Under the pieces are notes generated by a model that was not told the origin of the DNA, searched no databases, and saw nothing but the letters and a program-made list of their open reading frames with translations. A stretch of 64,000 bases of DNA, taken from positions 164,888 to 228,887 of the forward strand of contig JAREIK010002032.1 in the NCBI GenBank assembly GCA_029783825.1, given 5' to 3'. The first letter of the stretch is position 1, and each line of letters opens with the position of its first letter. Source of the DNA: Sapria himalayana. Lineage: Eukaryota > Streptophyta > Magnoliopsida > Malpighiales > Rafflesiaceae. Below, piece by piece: positions 38,401-50,812 of this stretch. Made by a program: the position numbers and the translations under genes.

Positions 38401-41090
38401 TAAACTATTATTAATATGATATATATAAATTAAAATATAAACCTAAAATGATTCAAAATCAAAGTAAAATTTATTACAAAATAATAATTTTTTTAGTTTT
38501 TGCATCATTTTATAAGCTTATATGTTTCTTTGATGAAAAATATATTATTTAAATTATATTTGTATCACTCAATTTATTTTGTAATTAATATTTATATAAA
38601 TTATTTAAATTATATTTAAAATTTACGAGTTTAAAGGTTTATGTATTTAGTGGCTTCGGTGTTTAGGAGTTTAGATATTTATGTATTTCAGGATTTTATG
38701 GTTTATAAGTTATATTTAAACAATGATATAACAAAAAAATTATTTTTGTTATTTTCTCTCATTTTTGAAGGTTATAACCTTTGAAAATATAACAATTGTT
38801 AAATTTTTTTTATATGTGAATACTATATTTAGTTATGATAATCTTAATAATTATATATCATGTTAATTCAATATAAATAATTATATTCATAGATATTATA
38901 TTTATGATCAAAAAATAAAGTAATATACTATCATTAATAAGTTAGATATTTTTTAAAATATATTTGCAAAACGTAAATTTATTCAAAATCAAAGCAAAAT
39001 ATAATACCATATAATAATTTTTTTTATGTTTTGTTTCTTTTTATAAGATTATATTTTTTGTTATTAAAAGTAAATTATTTAAATTATATTTTTCTTCCAC
39101 ATAATTTATTTTTAATTTATAATTCTATAAAAATAAACTAATAAATAATTAAAATGAATATTTAAAATTATAATGAATACAAATAAATTTGAGATTTATT
39201 ATTTATTATTCAAGATATACTAGTTTAATGGTTTAAGTATTTAGGTGTTTTGGTGTTTAGTGATTAAAGTGTTTATGCCTTAAGTGATTTATAGTTTTTA
39301 TTTAAAGAATGAAAAAATAAAAAATTAAATTTTTTGATTTTTTTTAATTTTTGAAGGTTATAACCTTTGAAAATATAAAAATTTTTAATTTTTTTTAAAT
39401 GTTAATATAATATTTAGTTACAATATTCTTAATAATTATATATAATGTAAACTCAATATAAATAATTTTATTAATAGATACTATAATAATGATTAATAAA
39501 AAATTAATAAACTATTATTAATAAGAATGAGATAAATTAAAATATGATTTCTAAAACTAAAATGATTTAAAATCAAAATAAAATATATTACTAAATAATA
39601 AAATTTTGTTTTTAAAATTATGACTATTTTTATAATGAAATATATTTTTTTTGATGAAAAATAAATTATTTAAATTAGATCTGTCTCACTAATAATTTAT
39701 TTTGTAATTAATATTATTATAAAAATAAACTGATAAATAATTAAAATAAAAATTTTAAAATATACTTAATAAAAATTAAATTGAGATTTATGATATTTTA
39801 TTAATGTACACCTGTATAATAGTTTAAGTATTTAAAGGTTTTGTCATTTAGGAGTTGAGCAATTTATGTTTTTAGGCATTTAGTGGTTTATAGGTTTTAT
39901 TTAAACAATAAAATAAAAAAAAAATTGTAATTTTTTCTAATTTTCATAGGTTATAACCTTTCATAGGTTATTATATAATTTTAAATTAATAAACTATTAA
40001 TAATAAGATTGATATTAATTAAAAAATATTTACAAAATACAAATTGATTCAAAACTTAAGTATAAAATATTATGGGTTAATATTTTTAAATTTTTAAATT
40101 TTAAAATTTTTACTTGTTTTATAAGCGTATATATTATTTTTGATTAAAAATAAATTATTATAAATTAAAATATAATTTAAAAACCTAAAATGATTCAAAA
40201 TCCAAAAATTATTATTAAATTATAATTTTTTTTAGTCTTTGCATCATTTTATAAGTTTATATGTTTTTTTGATGAAAAATATATTATTAAATTATATTTG
40301 TATCACTCATAATTTATTTTGTAATTAATATTTCTATAAATTATTTAAATTATATTTAAGGTTTACGAGTTTAAAGATTTAGGTATTTATGGGGTTCGGG
40401 GTCTAGGAGTTTAGATATTTATGTATTTAGGCATTTAATGGTTTATAAGTTTTATATAAACAATGATATAACAAAAAATTTATTTATGTTATTTTTTCTC
40501 ATTTTTGATGGTTATAAACTTTGAAAATATATCAATTTTTAAATTTTTTTTATATTTGAATACTATATTTAGTTATGATAATCTTAATAATTATATATCA
40601 TGTTAATTCAATATAAACAATTATATTGAAATATATTATATTAATGATCATATAATAAATTAATAAACTATTATTAATAAGATAGATATTATTTTAAATA
40701 TATTTGCAAAACGTAAATTTATTCAAAATCAAAGTAAAATATAAACAAAATAATACTTTATTTGATGTTTTGATCCTTTTTATAAGTTTATATTTTTTGT
40801 TATTAAAAGTAAGTTATTTAAATTATATATGTCTTCATCATCATTAATTTTTAATTTATAATTCTATAAAAATAAACTAATAAATAATTTAAATGAATAT
40901 TTAAAATTATAAAGAATACAAATAAAATAGAGATTTATTATTTATTATTCAGGATATACTAGTTTAATTGTTTAAGTATTTAGGTATTGTGGGGTTTTGT
41001 GATTTTTGTGTTTAGGCCTTTAGTGATTTTAGTTTCTATTTAAAGAATGAAAAAATTTTAGTGTATTTAGGTATAATTTTAAATTTTAAA
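35490..41090 (+). repeat. Satellite array, forward orientation
   Basis: Resumes with GCATTTAG (35490-35497), the former target site of copy 2. Landmarks lie near 36230, 36835, 37430, 38170, 38695, 39290, 39880, 40430 and 41020. The first palindrome here is expanded to AAAGGTTATATAACCTTT (35566-35583) and is still perfectly symmetric. Around 39950-40170 units are cut short and fused. A (TA)n tract is at about 37265-37280. The ORF at 37330-37515 is chance. No gene. Confidence 0.85.
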
Positions 41091-41176
41091 TAGTATCCCT
41101 AAATTTTAAATTTTATTAGTATCCCTAAATAATTTTATTCATTATAATTATTAAGATTTAAATAGTATCCCTAAAT
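41091..41176. other. Junction where the satellite array reverses orientation (left)
   Basis: Up to about 41060 the unit landmarks read on the + strand; from about 41177 they read on the - strand. Between them TAGTATCCCTAAAT occurs three times (41091-41104, 41117-41130, 41163-41176) with A/T-rich filler. The 14-mer is a normal part of reverse-orientation units but normally occurs once per unit. A tangled junction of this kind fits a replication-based rearrangement; this is inference. Confidence 0.7.
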
Positions 41177-42722
41177 AATAAATAATAAATAATAAATCAA
41201 ATTTTATTCATTATAATTTTAAATATTCATTTTAATTATTTATTTGTTTATTTATATATAAATATTAATTACAAAATAAATTGTGCTAGACAAAAATTAT
41301 TTATAAAATTATTTTTCATCAAAAAATTATAGAAAAACTTTTTAAAATAAAAAAAATTTTCAAAACAAAAAATTATTATATAGTAATATATTTTGCTTTG
41401 CTTCTGAATCTTTTTAGGTTTTGTAAATTTATTTTTATTCATATCTATCTTATTAATAATAGATTATTAATTTATTTTTTGATCATTATTAGAATATTTA
41501 TCAATAAAATTATTTATATTGAATTTAGATGATATATAATTATAAAGATTATTATAACTAAATATTAAATTTACATTTTAAAAAAATTTAAAAATGATTA
41601 TATTTTTAAAGGTTATCAGCTTTAAAAATGAGATAAAATCACAAAATTAAATTTTTTGTTATTTTATTGTTTATATAAAACCTATAAACTACTAAATGCC
41701 TAAATGCTTAAATCATTAAACTTCTAAACCCCAAAATGCAAAAACCCTTAAATACTTAAACATTTAAACAATCTTTAAAGGTTTAAGTATTTATAAATAA
41801 TATATAAATATCTATCAATAAATAATAGTTTATTAATTGATTTTTTAATCATTATTATATTTATATTTATATTTAGTTTATTAATATCTATCAATAAAAT
41901 TGTTTATTTTTAATTTACATGATATATAATTATTAAATTTATTATAACAAAATATTGTATTCACATTTGAAAAAAAATTAAAAATTATTATATTTATAAA
42001 GGTTATAACCTTCAAAATTGATAAAAAATTTGAAAATTAATTTTTTTGTTATTTCATTATTTAAATAAAACATATAAACTACTAAATGCCTAAATACATA
42101 AATCACTACTCTCCTAAACTCCTAAATACTTAAACCATTAAACTGATATACCCTAAATAACTAATCATAAATCTCATTTTTATTTGTATTCTTCATAATT
42201 TTAATATTCATTTTAATTATTTATTAGTTTATTTTTATAGAAATATTATTTGCAAAAAAAAATTATGAATGAGACAAATATAATTTAAATAATTTATCTT
42301 CATCAAAAAAATGTATAAGCTTATAAAAAGAATCAAAAATTTAAAAATAAAAAATTATTATTTAGTAATAGATATTTTACTTTGATTTTGAATCATTTTA
42401 GGTTTTGAAAATATATTTATTTAATATCTATCTTATTAATAATAGTTTATTAATCTATTTTATGATCAGTATTATAATATCGATCAATATAATTATTTAT
42501 ATTGAATTTACATGATATTTAATTTTTATGATTATTATAATTAAATATTATATTAACATTAGAAAAAAAATTAAAAATTATAATATTTTCAATGGTTATA
42601 ACGTTGAAAATGAAAAAAAAATCATAAAAATAATTTATTCGTTATTTAATTATTTAAATAAACCCTATAAACCACAAAATACCTAAATACTTAAATTACT
42701 AAACTCCTAAAGCCCGATACTA
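41177..42722 (-). repeat. Satellite array, reverse orientation
   Basis: About two and a half units on the opposite strand, seen as CCTATAAACYACTAAATGCC near 41690 and 42070 and as CCCTATAAACCACAAAATACC near 42662. Degenerate palindrome cores lie near 41620, 42001 and 42596. One unit is shortened to about 380 bp (41690-42070). No gene. Confidence 0.85.
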
Positions 42723-42791
42723 CTACACCACACACACATAGCGACGGACCACGGTACACACGTGCAAATATTCTTGTTAATTTTGGTGTAG
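42723..42791. repeat. 69-bp mini-element with short inverted ends, copy in segment A
   Basis: Begins CTACACCA and ends TGGTGTAG, an exact 8-bp inverted repeat, with ATAGCGACGGACCA inside. The TAGCGACGG text and CTACACCAAAA-type ends resemble subterminal and terminal sequences of plant CACTA transposons, but the flanks show no 3-bp target duplication and the outermost bases (CACTA) are not intact. The same 69 bp stands at 63172-63240 in reverse. It is absent from segment B. Could be a deletion relic of a CACTA element or simply the outer end of the segment. Confidence 0.4.
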
Positions 42792-43455
42792 CATTTAGAG
42801 GGGCCAGCAAGTCCTAGAAGCAGCCAGAGGTATGGGCCACCAGCTTGTAGAAGGCCCCACTAGTAAGCAGGGATGATAACATCTAGACAACTGATGAGAC
42901 CGAGGAAAGTGGACGTGAGTAAACCCATGAGTAACTAACAGTGGGTCCCACTAGCCCTATCAGGCTGCATAGAGAGCCACCCAACCATCACCCAATAGAA
43001 GAAGCAGGTAATCCATGATTAATTGGAGAGCCGGAAAATATGAAGCAACCCCAAGTAGGGCCAGTAAGCAATGGAGTCCAGACCAACCACACAGGAGCCA
43101 AAGATTCAAACTTGTAGTTTCTGTTTGTAGTCTTATTTGTATTTTGGACTTTGTATGCACCATGTACTTCTAAAGACAGATCATGAAATACTTACACACA
43201 CAATCTTGTCCGTTCTCTATATACATGCAATGCAGGCAACTGGACCCATCAGTATCTCTAAATGGGGCCCACTAATGAATTTTGTAAATAAATATTAGGC
43301 GATGCTACACTCCCGGGAACAGAAGACCCATCTTTATAGCATTTTGTAATTTTACTTGTATTCTAGCTTGGTTGTACGCGTATATAATTAGACTATGAGA
43401 TTGACCTCATCACACATGCACACCAATGCATGCATATTTTTTGATATTTTGTCAG

Positions 43456-43555
43456 TGATACATACGGCCACTTCTTGGAGCTCGAGGAGGAAGCATTCTA
43501 ACCCAGGAGATACTCTTTCGATGATCATTGGAGCAAAAGAATGTGGAATTCAAAG
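43456..43555 (+). pseudogene. Possible captured exon 1 in segment A
   Basis: A 100-bp G+C-richer stretch preceded by a T-rich tract ending in TTTTGTCAG and followed by GTGAGAATG, i.e. flanked like a plant exon. In one frame it reads GHFLELEEEAF, stop, then RRYSFDDHWSKRMWN, and it would join in frame to the next exon-like block. A second frame is fully open in A but not in B. I do not recognise the protein, and the reading frame cannot be chosen safely. The single stop in the first frame is shared with B, so if this was a gene fragment it was dead before the A/B duplication. Confidence 0.35.
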
Positions 43556-43724
43556 GTGAGAATGAATTGACAAAGTGCTGTAGATATGGACTTGTGGATT
43601 TATGGGTATTCAGTTTTACATGTATTCCATTGCATAGCAATGACATAGGCAAACGCTTGATGCTGCTTGTCACACACATGCACAATCTTATATTTGCATA
43701 GTTTTAATATGGTGCATCATTCAG

Positions 43725-43813
43725 GTTCCTCCAAAAGGCTTGGACAAATCCGAATGGAAAGGACGCAATGTGCATAATGACTCAATACCAACTCTGAACT
43801 CTGGGAATGCCAG
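43725..43813 (+). pseudogene. Possible captured exon 2 in segment A
   Basis: An 89-bp block preceded by a branch-like, T-rich intron end (CATCATTCAG) and followed by GTGATTTTAG. The putative intron between the two blocks is 169 bp (43556-43724), within the usual range for plants. In the frame continuing from exon 1 it reads VPPKGLDKSEWKGRNVHNDS and on to the splice-like site without a stop. Protein not recognised. It may be the last coding part of a captured gene, given the 3'UTR-like sequence and AATAAA about 150 bp downstream. Confidence 0.35.
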
Positions 43814-43999
43814 GTGATTTTAGTTCTATTTGTACGCTTGGAATTATTAGGCATTATGTTTTTTATGTATTTTATGCATAGAATCATTACGGTGCATAGG
43901 ATATGGTGGGCTGGCCTAAATTAGTCAGCTTTTTAGTCTCTTGTAAGTTGTGTGCCTAAATGATAAATAAAGTGTGTATTTTCCAAAAATAAAACAATA

Positions 44000-44095
44000 A
44001 AAAACCATAAACCCGAAACCCTAAACTTTAAATGCTAAACTTTAAATGATAAGCTATAACCCTAATCCAAAAACCATAAATCCTAAATCTCATGT
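44000..44095 (+). repeat. CCCTAAA-like patch in segment A
   Basis: A short run of degenerate telomere-type motifs (AACCCGAAACCCTAAACTTT and similar) with a repeated AACTTTAAATG. In B the equivalent patch (51358-51455) keeps a better match: AACCCTAAACCCTAAAC. It resembles the TTTAG-rich block of the satellite units and lies in the same orientation as the surrounding reverse array. Confidence 0.6.
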
Positions 44096-44265
44096 TTTTC
44101 ACTTTTATAATCAAATGACTAAGAGTTAAATTTAAATTGAAATTCACAACATTTAGGAATGTCACAGATTTATCTTTTTGTTAATGTAACACAAAGTCAT
44201 GATTCAAGGGGTGAGTTATGGATTCAGTCTCTTTCTTGCTTTAGATTATTCTAGCATTAGCAATA

Positions 44266-44586
44266 GTCATGATTGTATATTTTGTCTCTAGAACACAAAA
44301 TCATATCGATGAGAATATGCCATAACTTGCGTCTCTCTGTTGAACATATTGTTATGGCACTAAGAATGATCATGAATACATATTTAATCACTATAATACT
44401 GGGTCACAGTATTGGATATGACCATAGTTTGTGCATTTTATCTTTATTTTGCAAAGTCATTGCACAAGGAATGATTATAACTTTGGACATTACTCAAGAG
44501 CAAAAGTCATGACTCTAGAAATAGTTAAGGCTCGAGTACTACTATTTATAACTTTCTATAGCTAAAATTCCTGGGATTGGAAATAT
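44266..44586 (+). other. 321-bp core identical between segments A and B
   Basis: Matches 51623-51943 without a mismatch. It contains an ORF of 79 codons (44273-44512), identical in both copies and starting MYILSLEHKIISMRICHNL. It has no recognisable domain, and codon-by-codon support for coding is lacking because there are no substitutions to compare. Loose copies of AAGTCATGA are scattered in and around it (44193, 44265, 44504). More likely a recently homogenised stretch than a gene, but a small transcribed unit cannot be excluded. Confidence 0.6.
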
Positions 44587-45191
44587 AACTATGGCTTTTT
44601 CCTTTGATTTGTGACCTCAAGTGTCAATATGCAAGACTAATATTTTGAGCAATGATTAAAACCTTTTTTACATTTGAATATGATTCATTTAAACCTTTTT
44701 GGGTATTGTGAGCTTGTATACATAACTCATTTAATATAAAAAGAAAGAAATGATACTTTTTATATCCATGAGGATATAAAAAAAAGGCATAGACATGCCA
44801 ATAAAATAAGTTTTTTGTTTCTTGATTAAAAGAGAGGCCATACTTCTTGCCCTGCTCAAACAGCCCAGGGGCTAGTTTGTTCTAATAGGCTACAAGGTGG
44901 TTATTTTTTTAGAGGTGAACTATGTTTTAAAAAAATTTCTTTGTGTGTGTGCATGAGAGATATTTTAGAAGAAATTACAATAATCAATATAAATATCATC
45001 CTCAACAACTAGCTATTTCAACACATAGGGGACAACTTTGGTTTAATCTGTTAGCGTACATGAGTCCAATTACCTTTGATAGCCTAGTGATTCAACATCA
45101 AATATGATGAGACATAATAGAGATAAAGTAAACGCTCATATTATTTTGGTTAGAGCTTTAGCAATCATTCTAGAGTTGAGAGATGAACAAA

Positions 45192-48100
45192 TTAAATTAT
45201 TTTAATTATTCAGTATAATTTTAATTTTTATTTTAATTATTTATCAGTTTATTTTTATAGAAATATTAATTGCAAAATAAATTATTAGTGAGACAGATCT
45301 AATTTAAATTAAACTAGTATATCCTAAATAATAAAGAATAAATCTCATTTTTTTTTTCATTTTAATTTTAAAATTTCAAATTTAATTATTTATTTATTTA
45401 TTTTTATATAAATATGAATTACAAAATAAATTATGAGTTACACAAATATAATTTATATAAATTATTTTTCATCAAAATAATATTGATAAACTTTTTAAAA
45501 GAAAAAAAATTTCAAAACAAAAAATTATTATATAGTAATATATTTTGCTTTACTTCTAAATCATTTTATGTTTTGTAATTATATTATAATTGATATCTAT
45601 CTTATTAATAATAGAATATTAATATATTATTTGATCATTATTAGAATATTTATCAATAAAATAGTTTTTATTTAATTTATATGATATTTAAATATAATGA
45701 TTATTATAATTAAATATTGAATTTGCTTTAGAAAAAAATTTAAAAATTATTATATTTTCTAATGTTATAAACTTTGAAAATATCAAAAAATAATAAAAAT
45801 AAATTTTTTGTTTTTTTATTTTTTAAATAAAACCTATAAACTACTAAATCCATACACTGTTAAGTAAGTAATCTCCTAGACCCCTATAGCCTAAATACAG
45901 TAATCATTAAACTGATATATAATACATAATAAATAATAAATCATATTTTTATTTCTATTTATTATAATTTTAAATATTCATTTTAATTATTTATTATTTT
46001 ATTTTTTTATAGAAATATTTATTACAAAATAAATTATGAGTGCGACAAATATAATTTAAATAATTTATTTTTAATGAAATAATATATATACGCATATAAA
46101 AGAAGTAAAATTTTAAAAATTTAAAATTATTATCCAGTAATATATTTTACTTTAGTTTTGAATCAATTTGGGTTTTATAAATATTTTTTAATTAATTTCT
46201 ATCTTTTTATTAATAGTTTATTTATTTAATTTTTGATCATTATTATAATATCTTTCAATAAAATTGTTTATATTGAATTTACATGATATATAATAATTAA
46301 TATTATCATAACTAAAATATTATAATTACATTTAAAAAAATTTTAAATATTATTATATTTTCAATGGTTATAACTTATGAAAATGAAAAAAAATTATAAA
46401 TTTTTTTTATTATTTTATAGTTTAAATAAAACCTAAAACCCACTAAAAGCCTAAAAACATAAATCGCTAAACTCCTAAACGACAAAACTTCTAAATACTT
46501 AAACTATTAAATTGGTATACATTAATAATAAATTATAAATCTCATTTTAATTTTTATTTTAATTATTTATGAGTTTATTTTTATAGAAATATTAATTACA
46601 AAATAAATTATTAGTGCGACAGATCTATTTTAAATAATTTATTTTTTATCAAATAAAATATATATGCTTATCAAAAGAGGCACAATTTTAAAAACATAAA
46701 TTTATTATTTTGTAATATATTTTATTTTGATTATGAATCATTTTAGTTTTTGCAATTATTTTTTAATTTATATCATTCTTATTAATAATAGTTTATTAAT
46801 TTTTTATTGATAATTATTATAATATCTATCAATAAAATTATTTATATTGAGTTTACATTATATATAATTATTAAGAATATTATAACTAAATATTATATTC
46901 ACATTTAAAAAAAATTAAAAATTATTATATTTTCAAAGGTTATAACCTTTGAAAATTTAAAATAAAATCAAAAAATTAAATTTTTTATTTTTTCATTCTT
47001 TAAATAAAAACTATAAATCACTAAAGGCATAAACACTTAAATCACTAAACCCAAAAACACCTAAATACTTAAACCATTAAACTAGTATATCCCAAATAAT
47101 AAATATTAAATCTCTATTTTATTTGTATTTATTATAGTTTTAAATATTCATTTTAATTATTTATTAGTTTATTTTTATAGAATTATAAATTAAAAATAAA
47201 TAATGAGGAAGACAAATATAATTTAAATAATTTAATTTTAATAACAAAAAATATAAACTTATAAAAAGAAGAAAAACATCAAAAAAATTATTATTTAGTA
47301 ATATATTTTATTTTGATTTTGAATAAATTTACATTTTGCAAATATATTTTAAATAATATCTTTCTTTTTAATAAAGTTTATTAATTTATTTTTTGATCAT
47401 TAATATAATATCTATCAATATAATTGTTTATTTTGAATGTACATGATATATAATTATTAAGATTAACATAACTAAAGATGGTATTCACATATAAAAAAAA
47501 TTTAAAAATTGTTATATTTTCAAATGTTATAACCTTCAAAAATGATAAAAAGTAACAAAAATAATTTTTTTGTTATAGAATTGTTTAAATAAAACTTATA
47601 AACCATTAAATGCCTAAACACATAAATCTTTAAACTCCTAAATCCCGAAGCGCCTAAATACATAAACCTTTAAACTTGTAAACCTTAAATATAATTGAAA
47701 TAATTTATATAAATAATAATTGCTAAATAAATTATGAGTGACAAATATAATTTAAATAAAATATTTTTGATCAAAAAAAAATATAAGTTAATAAAATGAT
47801 GGAAAAACTAAAAAAAATTATTATTTATTAATAAATTTTACTTTGATTTTGAATCATTTTAAATTTTTCAATAATATTTAATTTATATCTATCATATTAA
47901 TAATAGATTATTAATTTTTCTTTGATAATTGATATAATATTTTTCAATAAAATTGTTTATAATTATTTTATATTATATATAGTTATAATAATTATTATTA
48001 CTAAATATTGTATTCACATTTTTAAAAAAAGTTTAAAATTATTATATTTTCAAATGTTGACATTTGAAAATTTGAAACAATATCAAAAATAAATTTTCTG

Positions 48101-50150
48101 TTATTTCATTTTTTAAATAAAAGCTACAAACCATTAAATGCCTAAATACTTAAATCAATAACTTCTAAATCTCGAAAACCCTAAATAGATAAATTTTTTA
48201 AATAGGTATGTCTTAAATAATAAATAATAAATCTCATTTTTTTTTTTTTGATTTTAATTTTAAATATTATTTTTAATTATTTATTTGTTTATTTTTATAT
48301 AAATATTAAATACAAAATAAATTATTAGTTAGAAAAATATAATTTATATAAATTATTTTTCAACAATAAAATATAGATAAACTTATTAAAAAAAGAAAAA
48401 AATAAAAAAAAAATTATTATATAGTAATATATTTTACTTTGTTCTGTATCATTTTAGGTTTTGTAATTATATTTTAATTGATATCTAAACTTATTAATAA
48501 TATATTATTAATTTATTTTTTGATCATTATTAGAATATTTATCGATAAAAATATTTATATTTAATTTATATGATATATAAATTTAATAATTATTATAACT
48601 AAATATTGTATTCACTTTTGAAAAAAATTTGAAAATATTTATATTTTCATAGTTTATAACCTTTGAACATGTGAAAAAACAAAAAAAATATTTTTTTATT
48701 ATATCATTGAAAAAATAAAACCTATAAATCACTAAATGCCTAAATACTTAAATCACTAAACTACAAAATTTCGAAACACCTATATAGATAATCATTTAAA
48801 CGGGTATCCCCTAATAGATTATGAGTTAAAAATATAATTTATAAAAATTATTTTTCATCAAAAAATAGATAAGCTTATAAAAAGAATAAAAATTTAAAAA
48901 CAAATAATTATTATTAAGTAATATATTTTTCTTTGCTTTTGAATCATTTTAGGTTTTGATATTATATTTTAAGTAATATCAATCTTATTCATAATAGAAT
49001 TTTAATTTATTTTTTGATAATTATTAGAATATCTATGAATAAAATTGTTTATATTGAATTTATAAGATATATAATTTTTATGATTATTATAAATATATAT
49101 TGTATTCACTTTTGAAAAAAATATAAAAATTATTATATTTTCAAAGGTTATAAACTTTGAAAATATCAAAAAATAAAAAAATAAAATTTTTTGTTATTTT
49201 TTTTAAATAACACCTATAACCACTAAATGCATACACATTTAAATCAGTAAACTCTTAAACCCCGTAATGCCAAAATACACAAACCATTAAACATCTATAA
49301 ACTACTTAATAATTAATAAATTTAATTTTTAATTCTATTTATTATAATTTTAAATATTCATTTTAATTATTTATTAGTTTATTTTTATAGAAATATTTAT
49401 TACAAAATAAATTATGGGTGCCACAAATATAATTTAAAAAATATATATGCTTATAAAAGAAGTAAAAATTTAAAAATTAAAAATTGTTATCCAGAAATAT
49501 ATTTTACAATAATTTTGAATCAATTTGGGTTTTGTAATTATTTTTTAATTAATATCTATCTTAATATCAATAGTTAATTAATTTTATTTTTATCATTAAT
49601 ATAATATATATCAATAAAATTGTTTATTAAATTTATAATATATATAATTATTAATATTATTATAACTATGTATTGTATTTAAATTTCAAAACATTTTAAA
49701 TATTATTATAATTTCAGAGGTTATAACCTATGAAAATGAGAAAAAATTAAAGAATTTTTTTTTTCATATTTTATTTATTTAAATAAAATGTATAAACCAT
49801 TAAAATCCTAAAAACATAAATTGCTAAAATCCTAAATGAAAAAACCCCTAAATACTTAAACCATTAAACTGGTATACAGTAATAATAAATCATAAATCTC
49901 ATTTTCAATTTTATACAGTATAATTTTAAATTTTTATTTTAATTATTTATCAGTTTATTTTTATAGAAATATTAATTACAAAATAAATAATTAGTGAGAC
50001 AGATCTAATTTAAATTAAAACAATATCCCTAAATAATAAATAATAAATCTCATCTTTTTTTATTATAATTTTAAATATTCATTTTAATTATTTATTTCTT
50101 TATTTATATATAAATATTAATTACAAATAAATTGAGCTAGACAAATAATT
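45192..50150 (-). repeat. Satellite array, reverse orientation, between segments A and B
   Basis: About eight units of the same subtypes as in the forward arrays, reading on the - strand: long units with the extra block (45200-45300, 46540-46640, 49900-50000), the TAAACCCCGTAATGCC-type near 49256, the subtype with ATAAATCACTAAAGGC near 47010, and the TTTAAACTTGTAAACC type near 47670. A perfect 26-bp palindrome is at 46930-46955. No gene. Confidence 0.85.
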
Positions 50151-50812
50151 TAGAGGGGCCAGCAAGTCCTGGAAGCAGCCAGAAGTATGGGCCACCAGCT
50201 TGTAGAGGGCCCCACTAGCAAATCGGAATGATAACATTCAGATAACTGACGAGACCGAGCAAAGTGGTCGGAAGTAAACCCAAGAGTAGATAGGAGTGGG
50301 TCCCACTAGCCATTTCAGGCAGCATAGAGGGCCACCCAACCATCGCCCAACAAGAGTAGCAGGTAATCCATCATTAATTGGAGAGCTGGCAATATCCGAA
50401 GCATCACCAAGCAGGGCCAGTAAGCAATGGAGTCCAGACCAACCACACAGGAGCGAAAGATTCAAACATGTAGTTTATGTTTGTAGTCTTATTTGTATTT
50501 TGGACTTTGTATGCACCATGTACTTGCAGATACAGATCATAACATACTCACACACAGAATCTTGTCTGTTCTCTATGTAGCATGCAATGAGGGCAACTGG
50601 ACCCATGAGTATCTCTAAGTGGGGCCCACTAATTCATTTTTTAAATACACATTAGACAATGCTACACTCTCAGGAGCAGAAGACCCATCTTTATAGGATT
50701 TTGTAATTTTACTTGTATTCTAGCATGGTTGTACGCGTAGATAATTAGACTATGAGATAGACCTCATCACACATGCACACCAATGCATGCATATTTTTTG
50801 ATATTTTGTCAG

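Larger units (their letters stand above)
42792..45191 (+). other. Low-copy segment A (about 2.4 kb, unidentified)
   Basis: Balanced-composition sequence standing in the satellite. Its first 600 bp (with AGTGGGTCCCACT and TGGGGCCCACT palindromic motifs) also occur in B and C. The remainder is shared only with B (50151-52660). It contains a possible captured gene fragment (43456-43813), a possible polyadenylation signal AATAAA (43966-43971) after a 3'UTR-like stretch, a CCCTAAA-rich patch (44000-44095) and a 321-bp core identical to B. I recognise no transposase, reverse transcriptase or terminal repeats that would classify it. The left edge TAGAGGGGCC is also the edge of B. Right of about 44600 I see nothing specific. 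Confidence 0.8.

Noticed and set aside
43452..43685. Minus-strand ORF in segment A (and 50809-51042 in B)
   Set aside because: It covers both the exon-like block and the intron-like spacer, has no domain, and splice-like borders favour the plus strand. Not excluded completely.
44000..44095. True interstitial telomere
   Set aside because: Only one or two exact CCCTAAA words occur together; the rest is degenerate, so it is listed as a telomere-like patch only.
42792..45191. Segment A as a complete hAT or CACTA transposon
   Set aside because: The left edge (TAGAGGGGCC) looks like a hAT end, but no matching inverted repeat or target duplication exists at the right edge near 45191 or 52660.
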